NCBI GenBank assembly: GCA_016794345.1 | Contig: JAEUKE010000123.1 | Span: 1-64,000, forward strand | DNA length: 64,000 nt | Source of the DNA: Myxococcales bacterium | GTDB taxonomy: Bacteria > Myxococcota_A > Polyangia > Polyangiales > Polyangiaceae | Direction of reading: 5' to 3' | In this document: positions 41,587 through 49,989 of the stretch, one piece after another | Numbering within the stretch: position 1 is the first letter of the stretch | Layout: the number at the start of each line of letters is the position of its first letter | The notes under the pieces: model-generated | Told to the model about the DNA's origin: nothing | Seen by the model: only the letters and a program-made list of their open reading frames with translations | Database searches by the model: none | Translations under genes and position numbers: made by a program

Positions 41587-42348
41587 ATGAAGACCCCCCA
41601 TCTGATCAACCTGGCCGCGCTGTTCGTTCTCTTCGCCGTCCCCGCTTGCAAGAGCAAGCTCGAGAAGTGCGAAGGGGTCTGCGACAAGATCCGCGCGGAG
41701 GACGAGGCCGCCTGCGCCGGCGACAAAGCTTGCCTCGAGGAGGCCGCCGCGAAGAACAAGTCTTGTTACAGCCTGTGTGACACGGCGGTCGGCTCGGGCG
41801 CGAAGAAGAGCGGGGGCGACGACGAGAAGAAGGGTGACTCCGAGAGCGGGTCGCCGGCGGACAAAGACGAAGGGGCTTGTGAGCGTGGGGACGCCGAGGC
41901 GTGCGCCAACATCGGCGGGCGGTACCTCCTCGGGAAAGATGGTCGAACGAAAGACGAGACGAAGGGCGCCACGCTCTTGAAGAAGGCGTGTGATCTCGGC
42001 TCGGGCTTCGGCTGCGAGATCTACGGTCGCGCGCTGAACGACGGGCGCGGCGTCGCGAAGGACCTGAAGGCCGCCGACGAGGCCTTCACCAAGGCCTGCG
42101 AGAAGAAGTCGGGCGGCGCGTGCCGCTCGCTCGCGCTCCGCCTCGAGACGACCGACCCCAAGCGGATCCCCCTCCTGGAGAAGGCCTGCGATCTCGACGA
42201 CGGTATCGGCTGCATGGGCCTGGGCGCGGCGTATCTGCACGGGAACCAGGGCGCGGCGAAGGATCTGGCGAAGGCGAAGTCGACCCTGCAGAAGTCCTGC
42301 AAGCTCGGCACGAAGGGGGCTTGCGAGAAGGCCGCAGAGATTCCCTGA
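41587..42348 (+). CDS. Sel1-repeat lipoprotein, cysteine-rich
   Basis: 253 residues from ATG 41587 (cgaggaaa upstream). Lipobox FAVPAC; a first Cys-rich helical pair (CEGVCDKI, AACAGDKACLEEAA, SCYSLC), a charged linker (KSGGDDEKKGDSES), then four Sel1-like repeats with paired cysteines (GDAEACANIGGRYLLG; LGSGFGCEIYGRAL; DDGIGCMGLGAAYLHG; LGTKGACEKAAE). Sel1 repeats mediate protein contacts; the repeated Cys suggests disulfides in the periplasm. A related gene lies at 46715. Confidence 0.88.
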   Translation: MKTPHLINLAALFVLFAVPACKSKLEKCEGVCDKIRAEDEAACAGDKACLEEAAAKNKSCYSLCDTAVGSGAKKSGGDDEKKGDSESGSPADKDEGACERGDAEACANIGGRYLLGKDGRTKDETKGATLLKKACDLGSGFGCEIYGRALNDGRGVAKDLKAADEAFTKACEKKSGGACRSLALRLETTDPKRIPLLEKACDLDDGIGCMGLGAAYLHGNQGAAKDLAKAKSTLQKSCKLGTKGACEKAAEIP

Positions 42349-42375
42349 GCACGCGCTCGCGACTACGATGGCCGC

Positions 42376-42987
42376 GTGCAGGAGGTCATCGAGCGCGGCG
42401 TTGCGGACGCCATCCGCCGGGGTCGCTTCGACGAAGCGGCCTCGGTCGGGCTGCGCGGCTACGGCCCCGAGATCCTCGGCTTCCTCGTCGCGATCGGCCC
42501 CTCGACCGCCGAAGACGCCTTCTCGCAGTTCTGCGAGGACATGTGGCGCGCGCTGCCGGCGTTTCGCGCGCAGGCGAGCTTCCGGACCTGGGCCTACACG
42601 CTCGCGCGCCACGCTGCCTCGCGCATCAAGCGCGACCCCTACTCGCGCCGCCGCGCCTCGCTCTCGGGGCTCGGGACCATCTCGGCCATCGCGGAGGAGC
42701 TGCGCTCGTCGACGGCTTCTTACCTCGCCACACGCGTGCGTGATCGAATGGCGCAGATCCGAGACGAGCTGGCCGAGGATGATCGCGAGCTGCTCGTCCT
42801 GCGCGTGGACAGACAGATGGCCTACCAGGACATCGCTCGCGTGACCTTGGGAGACGACGCCGCCGAGGTCGAGGTGGCGAAGCGCTCCGCTGCCCTCCGA
42901 AAGCGGTTCGAGCGGCTCAAGCAGGAGATCCGCGAGCGCGCCGAGCGGGAGGGGCTCGTCGAGAAGAAGGCGACGCGCGGCAAATGA
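42376..42987 (+). CDS. Sigma-70 family (ECF-like) RNA polymerase sigma factor
   Basis: GTG start; 203 residues. Region 2 is present (AEDAFSQFCEDMWRALPAFRAQASFRTWAYTLARHAASRIKRD), including the conserved FRTWAYTLARN-type helix, and region 4 (LAEDDRELLVLRVDRQMAYQDIARVTLG with a long recognition helix). A helical linker separates them. It overlaps the following membrane kinase gene by ATGA, a sigma-kinase pairing repeated in myxobacteria in which the kinase probably controls the sigma factor by phosphorylation. No anti-sigma factor gene is adjacent. Confidence 0.9.
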   Translation: MQEVIERGVADAIRRGRFDEAASVGLRGYGPEILGFLVAIGPSTAEDAFSQFCEDMWRALPAFRAQASFRTWAYTLARHAASRIKRDPYSRRRASLSGLGTISAIAEELRSSTASYLATRVRDRMAQIRDELAEDDRELLVLRVDRQMAYQDIARVTLGDDAAEVEVAKRSAALRKRFERLKQEIRERAEREGLVEKKATRGK

Positions 42988-44546
42988 GCGCGGGCTCCCG
43001 CTTGTCGCGGCTGGCGGCGGTCGCGTGCGCGCTCATCGGCCTGATCTGGAGCGTGCGCATCCTGCTCGCCACCGACTCGCGCGAGATCGAGCTATTCCTC
43101 GGTGTCGTCGCCGGCCTCTGCGCGGCCGCCGCGCTGGGGATCGCGTCGGCGACCGGCTCCCCTCGGCTCGGCGCAGCGCTTGCTGCTCCAACGGCCGTCC
43201 TGCTCGGCATCAAGCCCTACGTGTTGCCGCTCTCCTACGCGTACGACGGCGTGCGCCGGACGTTCTCCCCCTCGTCCGAGACGCACCTGTACTTCCTGGT
43301 TCCGGGCTTCTTGCTGGCCGTCGTGTCCACCGGCATGGCCTTCGTGCCCACGGCCGGAGACCAACCGTCGCGACAGGACCTCCGCCTCGCGCTCCGCGTG
43401 GTCGGGGGCGTGACCGGCCTCCTCGCGGCAGCCGGGCTGCTCCTCTCGTTCACCAACTCGCGCGGCTCGATCGAGATGGTGCTCCTCGGGCTGGTCCCGA
43501 GCGCGGTGGTCGGCGCGCTGTCGCTCGTTGCGCTCCTCCGCGGCGAGCCGCCGTCCGGGAGCCCCGCGAGCCGAGGCGCGTCCCCGTATCGAGGCGCCGC
43601 CAGCGCCGTCGGGTCGCTCTCGGCGCCCATGGGTGACACGACCGACGCGCTCCTCCGCGCGCTGGCCCACGCGCCTGCCCCGGGCCTCCATGCGATGCCG
43701 GACGCGCTCATCTCCCTCCCGGCGGGGACCCGCGTCGGCGGGTTCGTGGTGAAGGACATGCTCGGCGCCGGCGGGATGGGCGTCGTCTACCGAGCGAGAG
43801 ACGAGCGGCTCGGCCGCGACGTCGCGCTCAAGCTCTTGCCGCCCCACCTCGCCGCCGATCCGATGCGGCGCGCGCGGTTCTTCCGGGAAGCCCGCATGGC
43901 GGCCAGCGTGCTCTGCCCCAACGTCGCGGCGGTCTATGAGCTCGGCGAGTCGGAGCCCCCGTTCATCGCGATGGAGCTCGTCGTCGGCGAGACGCTGCGC
44001 GCGCGCATCGTGCGGGGCTTCGTGGGGACGTCCGAGGTCCACCGCATCGCACGAGCCGTCGCCGCGGGGCTCGCCGCCGCGCACGCCCGAGGCGTTGTTC
44101 ACCGCGATCTCAAGCCGGAGAACGTGATGATCGCGGCGGACGGCACGCCCAAGATCGTGGACTTCGGGCTTGCGCGCGACGCCGCGAGCCAACCCGCAGA
44201 GCTCGGCACGACAGCCCACCCGACGCTCACGCGGAGCGGCTTGATCATGGGGACGCCGCGCTACATGGCGCCGGAGCAGGCGGCCGGGGGTGAGGTCGAC
44301 GCGCGCGTCGACGTCTACGCGTTTGGTTTGCTGGTGGTCGATCTGCTGAGCGGCGTGGGCCTCGACCCGGCCATCCCGGCGTTTCGTCGCGCCGACGCCG
44401 CGCGCGATCTGGCGCTCGGGGTGGTGCCCGAGCTCGCGCCGGTGGTCGAGCGTTGCTTGGCGTTCGATCCGCAGGGCCGCTACGAAGACGCGCGCGCGCT
44501 CCTCGCGGCGTTGTCGGCCTCGCCCGCTGTCCAGGGGGTCGCGTGA
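42984..44546 (+). CDS. Membrane serine/threonine kinase with N-terminal helices
   Basis: 520 residues, start overlapping the sigma gene. About six membrane helices occupy residues 10-190, placing the sensor in front of the kinase, opposite to most PknB-type enzymes. The kinase (about 250-510) has LGAGGMGVVYRARD, VALKLLPPHL, HRDLKPENVM, DFGLARD, a long activation loop (TLTRSGLIMGTPRYMAPEQ) and DVYAFGLLVVDLL. Active-site residues are complete. Likely partner: the coupled sigma factor. Confidence 0.93.
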   Translation: MSAGSRLSRLAAVACALIGLIWSVRILLATDSREIELFLGVVAGLCAAAALGIASATGSPRLGAALAAPTAVLLGIKPYVLPLSYAYDGVRRTFSPSSETHLYFLVPGFLLAVVSTGMAFVPTAGDQPSRQDLRLALRVVGGVTGLLAAAGLLLSFTNSRGSIEMVLLGLVPSAVVGALSLVALLRGEPPSGSPASRGASPYRGAASAVGSLSAPMGDTTDALLRALAHAPAPGLHAMPDALISLPAGTRVGGFVVKDMLGAGGMGVVYRARDERLGRDVALKLLPPHLAADPMRRARFFREARMAASVLCPNVAAVYELGESEPPFIAMELVVGETLRARIVRGFVGTSEVHRIARAVAAGLAAAHARGVVHRDLKPENVMIAADGTPKIVDFGLARDAASQPAELGTTAHPTLTRSGLIMGTPRYMAPEQAAGGEVDARVDVYAFGLLVVDLLSGVGLDPAIPAFRRADAARDLALGVVPELAPVVERCLAFDPQGRYEDARALLAALSASPAVQGVA

Positions 44547-44910
44547 TCCACCACCACACGCGAAGCACACATCCAGCGCCGATGTCTGCTCCGCGGCGTC
44601 GCGGCCTCGATGTGCAAAGTCGCTGACTCGGGTTTGCACATCGAGTGCACGCCCGGTCTGATGCGTCGCAGCGATCACGGCCGCGTCATGGTCGGGGACC
44701 TCGAGAGAGGAGCGGCTGGAGGAGCCGATCCTGCGAGCCACGGAGCGTCACTCGCGGAACCGAGGCTCGAAATCCCGCGGGCGCAGGGGCGTGACCAAAT
44801 CGTGGGCCGCTTCGTTGCCTACATTGGGCGCGCGCATCGCAGAGTGAGCGAGAATATCCGTGGTTTTCCGCCAGTTTTGCTTCGGCCTGCCGTTTGCTCT
44901 GGGACTGCGC
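44547..44910. other. Intergenic region before endolysin-like gene
   Basis: This 364-base spacer holds the perfect inverted repeat at 44606-44645. I see no gene, tRNA or clear promoter elsewhere in it. A GTG at 44860 would extend the next gene but would spoil its lipoprotein signal. Confidence 0.5.
44606..44645. repeat. Perfect 13-base inverted repeat
   Basis: ctcgatgtgcaaa (44606-44618) and tttgcacatcgag (44633-44645) flank a 14-base spacer. There is no T-run, so an operator, recombination site or mRNA 3' structure of the kinase operon are all possible. Confidence 0.6.
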
Positions 44911-45774
44911 ATGCTCATCGACTCGGTCCTTCGTCGCGCGTCGCTCCTCCTCTCGGTCGGCGTGCTCGCGCTGGCCGCGTGCGCCCCCGGCGACGCCGCA
45001 GACGACGACATCGAGGCCGTCGACGACGAGGAGTCGGGCGTGAGCTCGGTCGTCCAGGCCGGCACGCCGCTCGAGGTCACGGCGAGCGCGCTCAACCTCC
45101 GCAAGAGCGCCAGCACCAGCGCGAAGATCCTGGACGTGCTCGACAACGGTGCCGTCGTCATGTGCACCCAGACGAGCGGAGGGAACGGCTGGGTCAAGGT
45201 CGAGTCCGAGGACGGCATCCACGGGTGGGTGTCGCGCAAGTACGTCGAGGTCCTCCAGGGCAACGAGGGCGGCAACGACACGCCGAGCGGCGAGACCTGC
45301 GATCCGGCTCGCGCCTCGGGCGCCGTGAACGACTTCCAGAAGGCGCTGCACGACTCGATCGCGTGGGCCGAGGGGACGCGCGAATACTCGCGGGATGGCT
45401 ACGACGTGATGTTCTCGTTCAAGCTGATGAACAGCTGCAACGTGCACCCGAACCAGTGCCTCAAATTCGGCAGCTCCTGCTCGACCGCGGCTGGGCGCTA
45501 CCAGTTCTTGACCAACACCTGGAGCTCGGTGAAGAGCGCAAACGGCCTCTCCAGCTTCGAGCCGGAGAACCAGGAGCTCGGCGCGCAGTACCTCGTGAAG
45601 ACGGTTCGCCACGTGACCGTCCCGAGCACGCGCGCGATGACGGCGTCCGAGTTCTCAAACGCGATGTCGAAGCTCTCCTGGGAGTGGGCTTCGCTCCCTC
45701 CGGGCCGCTACGGTCAGCCCAGCAAGACCGCATCGCAGATGCGGAGCATGTACTGTAGCTTGGCTGGATGCTGA
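44911..45774 (+). CDS. SH3b plus lambda-R-like endolysin (GH104) lipoprotein
   Basis: From ATG 44911 (287 residues) there is a lipobox (LALAAC). A bacterial SH3 domain follows (LEVTASALNLRKSASTSAKILDV, GWVKVESEDGIHGWVSRKYVEV). The C-terminal 150 residues resemble phage lambda R transglycosylase: IAWAEGT with the catalytic Glu, SRDGYDVMFSF, TAAGRYQFLTNTW, and the ending WASLPPGRYGQ. Two or more extra cysteine pairs (NSCNVHPNQC, SSCS) suggest a periplasmic, disulfide-stabilised form. It would cleave peptidoglycan glycan strands without water. There is no holin or phage gene nearby; it looks like a domesticated cell-wall enzyme. Confidence 0.88.
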   Translation: MLIDSVLRRASLLLSVGVLALAACAPGDAADDDIEAVDDEESGVSSVVQAGTPLEVTASALNLRKSASTSAKILDVLDNGAVVMCTQTSGGNGWVKVESEDGIHGWVSRKYVEVLQGNEGGNDTPSGETCDPARASGAVNDFQKALHDSIAWAEGTREYSRDGYDVMFSFKLMNSCNVHPNQCLKFGSSCSTAAGRYQFLTNTWSSVKSANGLSSFEPENQELGAQYLVKTVRHVTVPSTRAMTASEFSNAMSKLSWEWASLPPGRYGQPSKTASQMRSMYCSLAGC

Positions 45775-46667
45775 CACCGTCCGCTCGCGGCGCCGGCTCG
45801 CGTCCGTACGGCGCGCTGCTGCTCGCGGGCGGCGCCCTCGCGCTGCTCGCTTACTTCGCGCTGCGTGAGGGCCCGAGCAACACCGCGAGCGCCGCGGCAC
45901 CGAGCGCGCGCAGCGCCCGCGCGCACCCGACCGCGGAGGAGGCCGACGACGTCGAGCTTCCCGCCGAGCCGCGACCGCGACCGGCTCGCGCCAGGGCCGG
46001 CGGGCCGCAGAAAAAGACGGCCCAGGGCGCGGAGCAGAAGCCCGAGCCCGCGCTCTCGCCGGAAGATGCTGCGAGCCCGGCGGTTCGAGCGGTGCTCGAG
46101 GCGCGCGACGATCTCACGCCCTCCGGAACCCGCACGCTGATCTCGAGCCTCACAAGCGAAGACGAGATCGTGGTCGCCGAGGCGGCACGGGCGCTGATCG
46201 CGCGCGGCGCGACGGAGGCGATCGAGCCGCTCGCGCGGATCGACCTGAGCCGGGCAGCGGGCAGCGGGCTCAGCATCATCGACGCGCTGGGCAAGCTGGC
46301 TGCGGTCGCCTCCGAGGCCGACCGCGGCGTGGCGGTCGACCGCCTCGTCGCGATGCTCGCCGAGGAGAAGCGCCGCGGCGCGCGGGAGAGCGCCGGCAAC
46401 CTGATCCAGATCTACGAGGCGCTCGGCCAGACGGGTGATCCGAGAGCCGCCGCGCCCCTCGAGGCGGAGCTCCTCGACGCGGACGTGCCGCGCGCCCCGA
46501 AGGTGGTGATCGTCGCCTCGCTCGTGCAGCTAGAGCAGCGGTCGAGCCGCTCGGCCCTCGAGACCGCGCTCGCGACCGAGAGCGCGGCCAAGGGAGACGA
46601 CGCCTTCGAAGAAGAGGTTCGCGTCGAGCTGGTCGGGGCGCTCGAGGCCGCGCTCAAGGTGCTCTGA
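45768..46667 (+). CDS. Membrane-anchored HEAT-like repeat protein
   Basis: 299 residues; the start overlaps the previous stop by 7 bases. An N-terminal anchor (ALLLAGGALALLAYFAL) is followed by an Ala/Pro/Arg-rich linker and, from about residue 105, HEAT-like helical repeats (AASPAVRAVLEARDDL; DEIVVAEAARALIARGATEAI; GLSIIDALGKLAAVA; DPRAAAPLEAELLDADVP). Probably a scaffold in the periplasm. Coupling suggests it assists or localises the endolysin. Confidence 0.75.
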   Translation: MLTPSARGAGSRPYGALLLAGGALALLAYFALREGPSNTASAAAPSARSARAHPTAEEADDVELPAEPRPRPARARAGGPQKKTAQGAEQKPEPALSPEDAASPAVRAVLEARDDLTPSGTRTLISSLTSEDEIVVAEAARALIARGATEAIEPLARIDLSRAAGSGLSIIDALGKLAAVASEADRGVAVDRLVAMLAEEKRRGARESAGNLIQIYEALGQTGDPRAAAPLEAELLDADVPRAPKVVIVASLVQLEQRSSRSALETALATESAAKGDDAFEEEVRVELVGALEAALKVL

Positions 46668-46714
46668 GCCCGGCGGGCGTGTCCGATCGGTCGCGGCCGT
46701 GTTAGCGGAGAGCG

Positions 46715-47755
46715 ATGCGTCCGCGCTTCCTCGTCACGCTCCTTCCGCTCCTCGTCGCGTGCTCCACGGTCGACCCGCCCGCTCCGCGCGCGCCGCGTGC
46801 TCTCGACCCCGAGCCCTCGGCCGACGCCGAAGCGGCTCCCGCCAAGACGTACGCGTGCGGCGACGCGGCCGCCTGCGTCGAGGCCGGCAGGAAAGCGCAG
46901 GAGGCCAAGCAGCACGAAGAGGCCCGCGAGCACTTCGCCGCGGCTTGTGATCAGGGCAGCGGCGCCGGATGCGGCGCGCTCGGCAGCCTCGTGCAGGAGA
47001 TCGACAAAGACGAGCCGGGCGCCGTCGCGCTCTGGCTGAAGGCCTGCGACCTGGGGCAGATGGACGGCTGCTTCAACGCGGCCGAGCGCGTCCGGCACGA
47101 CAAGCCCAAGGACGCCACGGTGCTCTACGCAAAGGCTTGTAAGGGCGCCGGCGACGATCAGATGCTCGTGGGGCTCGCGTGCGGCCGAGGTGGCGTGCAC
47201 GCGTATCAGTCCGGGGACGAGGCCGTCGCGGCCGAGCTCGCGAGAGCTTCGTGCAACGACAAGCGAGTCGCGGGCTGCAACCTGCTGGGCGTTCTCACCC
47301 TCGAAGGCGGCGGCGGGCTCGCGCCCGATAAGGACAAGGCTGTCATGTTGTTCGACAAGGCCTGCGAGGCAGGCGACGCGAGCGGCTGCGACAACAAGCG
47401 GAAGGTGGAGAGCTCGCTCGACGTCCCCGGCGCCAACATCACGATGGGCTCGATCACGGCGGACGGCTTCACGCTGACCGACATGAAATGCAAGGCCGAG
47501 GGCGCCGGGCTCGGCGCGCTCGTCATGGGCCCCGCCGTGGCGGGCGCGATCGGCAAGAAGAAGGCGGCGCTCGACGCGTGCGCGCCCAAGGGAGCGAATG
47601 TCCGGGTGAGGTGGACGGCCTCGGGTGGAAAGGTCACGGCGGCGGAAGCGAAGGCCGGAGATCCGAAGATCGAGGCTTGTGTCGCGAAGGTGCTCAAGGC
47701 CGTGCCCGCGGCGCTCGACGGCACGTGTGCGGCCTCGATGCACGTGGGCAAGTAG
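46715..47755 (+). CDS. Sel1-repeat lipoprotein with C-terminal beta domain
   Basis: 346 residues from ATG 46715; lipobox LLVAC at about residue 16. Cys-containing Sel1-like helices (AAACDQGSGAGCGALGSLV, KACDLGQMDGCFNAAERV, SCNDKRVAGCNLLGVLTLEG, KACEAGDASGCDNKRKV) resemble the protein at 41587. The last 110 residues form a different domain (VRVRWTASGGKVTAAEAKAGDPKIEACVAKVLKAVPAALDGTC) like the TonB-type AgmX/PglI C-terminal repeat seen in myxobacteria. Likely a periplasmic assembly factor; exact role unknown. Confidence 0.85.
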   Translation: MRPRFLVTLLPLLVACSTVDPPAPRAPRALDPEPSADAEAAPAKTYACGDAAACVEAGRKAQEAKQHEEAREHFAAACDQGSGAGCGALGSLVQEIDKDEPGAVALWLKACDLGQMDGCFNAAERVRHDKPKDATVLYAKACKGAGDDQMLVGLACGRGGVHAYQSGDEAVAAELARASCNDKRVAGCNLLGVLTLEGGGGLAPDKDKAVMLFDKACEAGDASGCDNKRKVESSLDVPGANITMGSITADGFTLTDMKCKAEGAGLGALVMGPAVAGAIGKKKAALDACAPKGANVRVRWTASGGKVTAAEAKAGDPKIEACVAKVLKAVPAALDGTCAASMHVGK

Positions 47756-47856
47756 GAGAGACGCGTACCATGTCGATTGTGGTGGGATTGTAACTTTCCA
47801 CAACACGTCGGCGTTCGAGCGCTACCATGAAGGCTCCTTTCCTCTCGGAGGTCTGC

Positions 47857-49974
47857 ATGGCGCGTCCGCACCGCTCGCTCGCTTACGCACTCCCGCTTCT
47901 TGCCATCCTCGCTTCCGCTGCGGCATGCGGCGATGACGGTTCCACCTCCGGGACCGGCGGCGACGGAGGAGGAACCAACCCATCCGCGGACTCCGACGGC
48001 GACACGATCTCGGACGCCGACGAGGGCATGGACGATCCCGACGGCGACGGCGTCCCGAACAAGCTCGACACCGACTCGGACGGCGACGGCATCCCCGACT
48101 CGGTCGAGGCTGGCGACGCCGATCTCGGGACCTCCCCGCAGGACGCGGACAACGACGGCACGCCAAACTTCCTCGACCTCGACTCGGACAACAACGGCAT
48201 CCTCGACGCGAACGACTCGCAGGCTGATTTCGACGGCGACGGCCGGCTCGATTTTGCCGACGTCGACGATGACGGCGATGCCATCAACGACGCAGACGAG
48301 ATCGCTGGCCAGGGCAGCGACTGCGACGATGACGGAATGGTCGACGCTCTCGCCACGGCAGACTCCCCGAAGGACTGCGACGGCGACGGCCTGCTCGACT
48401 ACCTCGACCTCGACTCGGACGGCGACTCGATCGGTGACTTCCATGAAGGCCAGCTCGACTCGGACGGCGACGGGATCCGCAACCGCTACGACGACGACAG
48501 CGACGGCGACGGCCTGCTCGACGCGATCGAAGCCGGCGACGCGGACGTCTCCACCCCCCCGATCGACTCCGACACCGACGGCGTCCCGAACTACATCGAC
48601 ACGGACTCGGACAACGACGGTCTGAAGGACGGCGACGAAGTCGCGCTCGGCACCGACCCGACCAAGCTCGACACGGACGGCGACGGCGTCACCGATCTCG
48701 TGGAGAGCGCCGCCGGCACCGACCCGCTCGATCCGGCCGACAACCCGCAGGCGAACGGCGACTTCGTGTTCGTGGTCCCTTACCAGGACCCGACGACGCC
48801 GCCGCAGGACACGCTCGAGTTCCGCACCAGCGTGCAGTTCGCCGACGTCTACTTCAGCTTCGACATCACCGGCTCCATGAGCGCCGAGCTCGCCGCGATG
48901 GCGACGAGCGTCCCGCAGATCGTCGACGACCTTCGCTGCAAGCCGGACGCGAACAACACCGCGTGTACGATCGATCCGGACTGCCCGGCGAACTACATCT
49001 GCTTCCAGAACCTCTGCGTCGACGACCCGCTCGTCGCGAACATGGGTGACGGCTGCATCCCGGACATGTGGACCGGCGTCGGCACGTTCAACAACTGCAA
49101 CACGTACGTGAACCTCGTGAGCCTGCAGTCGAACCCGCAGACGACCGCGAACGCGATTCCGGGCACGGGTGGCGGCAGCTCGGAGGCCGTCGTGCAAGCG
49201 GCCATGTGTGTCGCCGACGAGACGTTCTGCTCGAACAACAACCAGTGCGGCGCGGATCCGAACAACCCGAGCCCCGTTGGTTGCCCCGGGTTCCGGAGCG
49301 ACGCGGTCCGCGTGCTCATGCAGATCACCGACGCCGACAACCAGGGCGGCACGTGTGGCGGCCAGGCGACTGTCGCCAACGCCGGCAACGCCCTCTCGAG
49401 CCTCGAGATCAAGTTCGCCAGCCTCTGGGGCACCGGCGACGACGGCTCGGGGACGGAGTGCACGACCCCCGAGGCGTGTGCGGACGCGATCGGCATCGCG
49501 TCCGGCACGGTCGACGCGAACAACCAGCCGTTCACCTACCCGGCGCTCGACGCCGCGGTCGTCGAGCAGGCGAAGGCCGGCATCCTGGAGATCGTCCGCG
49601 GCGTGCCGCTCTACACGACGATCACTGCGGCCGACGATCCGGCCGACCCGGGCGATCCGAACAACGCCGTCGACGCGACGCAGTTCATCGATCACCTCGT
49701 CATCAACGGCTCGGGCTTCCCGTGCACCGACGTGAACCCGAAGGACGACATCGACATGAACACGTTCGACGAGACGTTCCCGTCGCTCTATCCAGGCACG
49801 GGCGTCTGCTGGGATCTCGTCGCGGTGCCGGTGAACAACACCGTCCCGGCGACGGAGGAGCCGCAGCTCTACAAGGCGATCCTCACCGTGACCGGCGACG
49901 GCTCGCCGCTCGACTCACGCAACGTCTACTTCCTGATCCCGCCCGAGGGTGCGGTCGTCGAAGTTCCGCAGTGA
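47857..49974 (+). CDS. Thrombospondin type-3 repeat lipoprotein with vWA-like domain
   Basis: ATG 47857 (GGAGG 7 bases before) gives 705 residues with lipobox ASAAAC. Residues about 35-290 are about a dozen calcium-binding TSP3-like repeats, DSDGDGI / DTDSDGDGIPDSVEAGD / DLDSDGDSIGD. A vWA-like domain follows: FADVYFSFDITGSMSAEL, where D-x-T-x-S replaces the usual DxSxS metal site, then a Cys-rich insertion (CKPDANNTAC, CPANYICFQNLC, CGADPNNPSPVGC) and an Ig-like end (YKAILTVTGDGSPLDSRNVYF). A surface adhesin is the likely role. Codon-level repetition in the TSP3 part invites copy-number change. Confidence 0.88.
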   Translation: MARPHRSLAYALPLLAILASAAACGDDGSTSGTGGDGGGTNPSADSDGDTISDADEGMDDPDGDGVPNKLDTDSDGDGIPDSVEAGDADLGTSPQDADNDGTPNFLDLDSDNNGILDANDSQADFDGDGRLDFADVDDDGDAINDADEIAGQGSDCDDDGMVDALATADSPKDCDGDGLLDYLDLDSDGDSIGDFHEGQLDSDGDGIRNRYDDDSDGDGLLDAIEAGDADVSTPPIDSDTDGVPNYIDTDSDNDGLKDGDEVALGTDPTKLDTDGDGVTDLVESAAGTDPLDPADNPQANGDFVFVVPYQDPTTPPQDTLEFRTSVQFADVYFSFDITGSMSAELAAMATSVPQIVDDLRCKPDANNTACTIDPDCPANYICFQNLCVDDPLVANMGDGCIPDMWTGVGTFNNCNTYVNLVSLQSNPQTTANAIPGTGGGSSEAVVQAAMCVADETFCSNNNQCGADPNNPSPVGCPGFRSDAVRVLMQITDADNQGGTCGGQATVANAGNALSSLEIKFASLWGTGDDGSGTECTTPEACADAIGIASGTVDANNQPFTYPALDAAVVEQAKAGILEIVRGVPLYTTITAADDPADPGDPNNAVDATQFIDHLVINGSGFPCTDVNPKDDIDMNTFDETFPSLYPGTGVCWDLVAVPVNNTVPATEEPQLYKAILTVTGDGSPLDSRNVYFLIPPEGAVVEVPQ

Positions 49975-49989
49975 ACGGAGAGGCGGCGG

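Noticed and set aside
44911..45774. Prophage lysis gene
   Set aside because: No holin, structural or integrase genes nearby. The protein has a lipobox and SH3 domain and overlaps a chromosomal-type HEAT gene.
47777..47803. ttgtgg/ccacaa dyad upstream of the TSP3 lipoprotein as an operator
   Set aside because: Only 6-base arms with a 15-base gap; too likely by chance.
47985..48760. CRISPR-like or satellite array from the repeated Asp/Gly codons
   Set aside because: The repetition is protein-coding (TSP3 repeats), irregular in length, and has no spacer structure.
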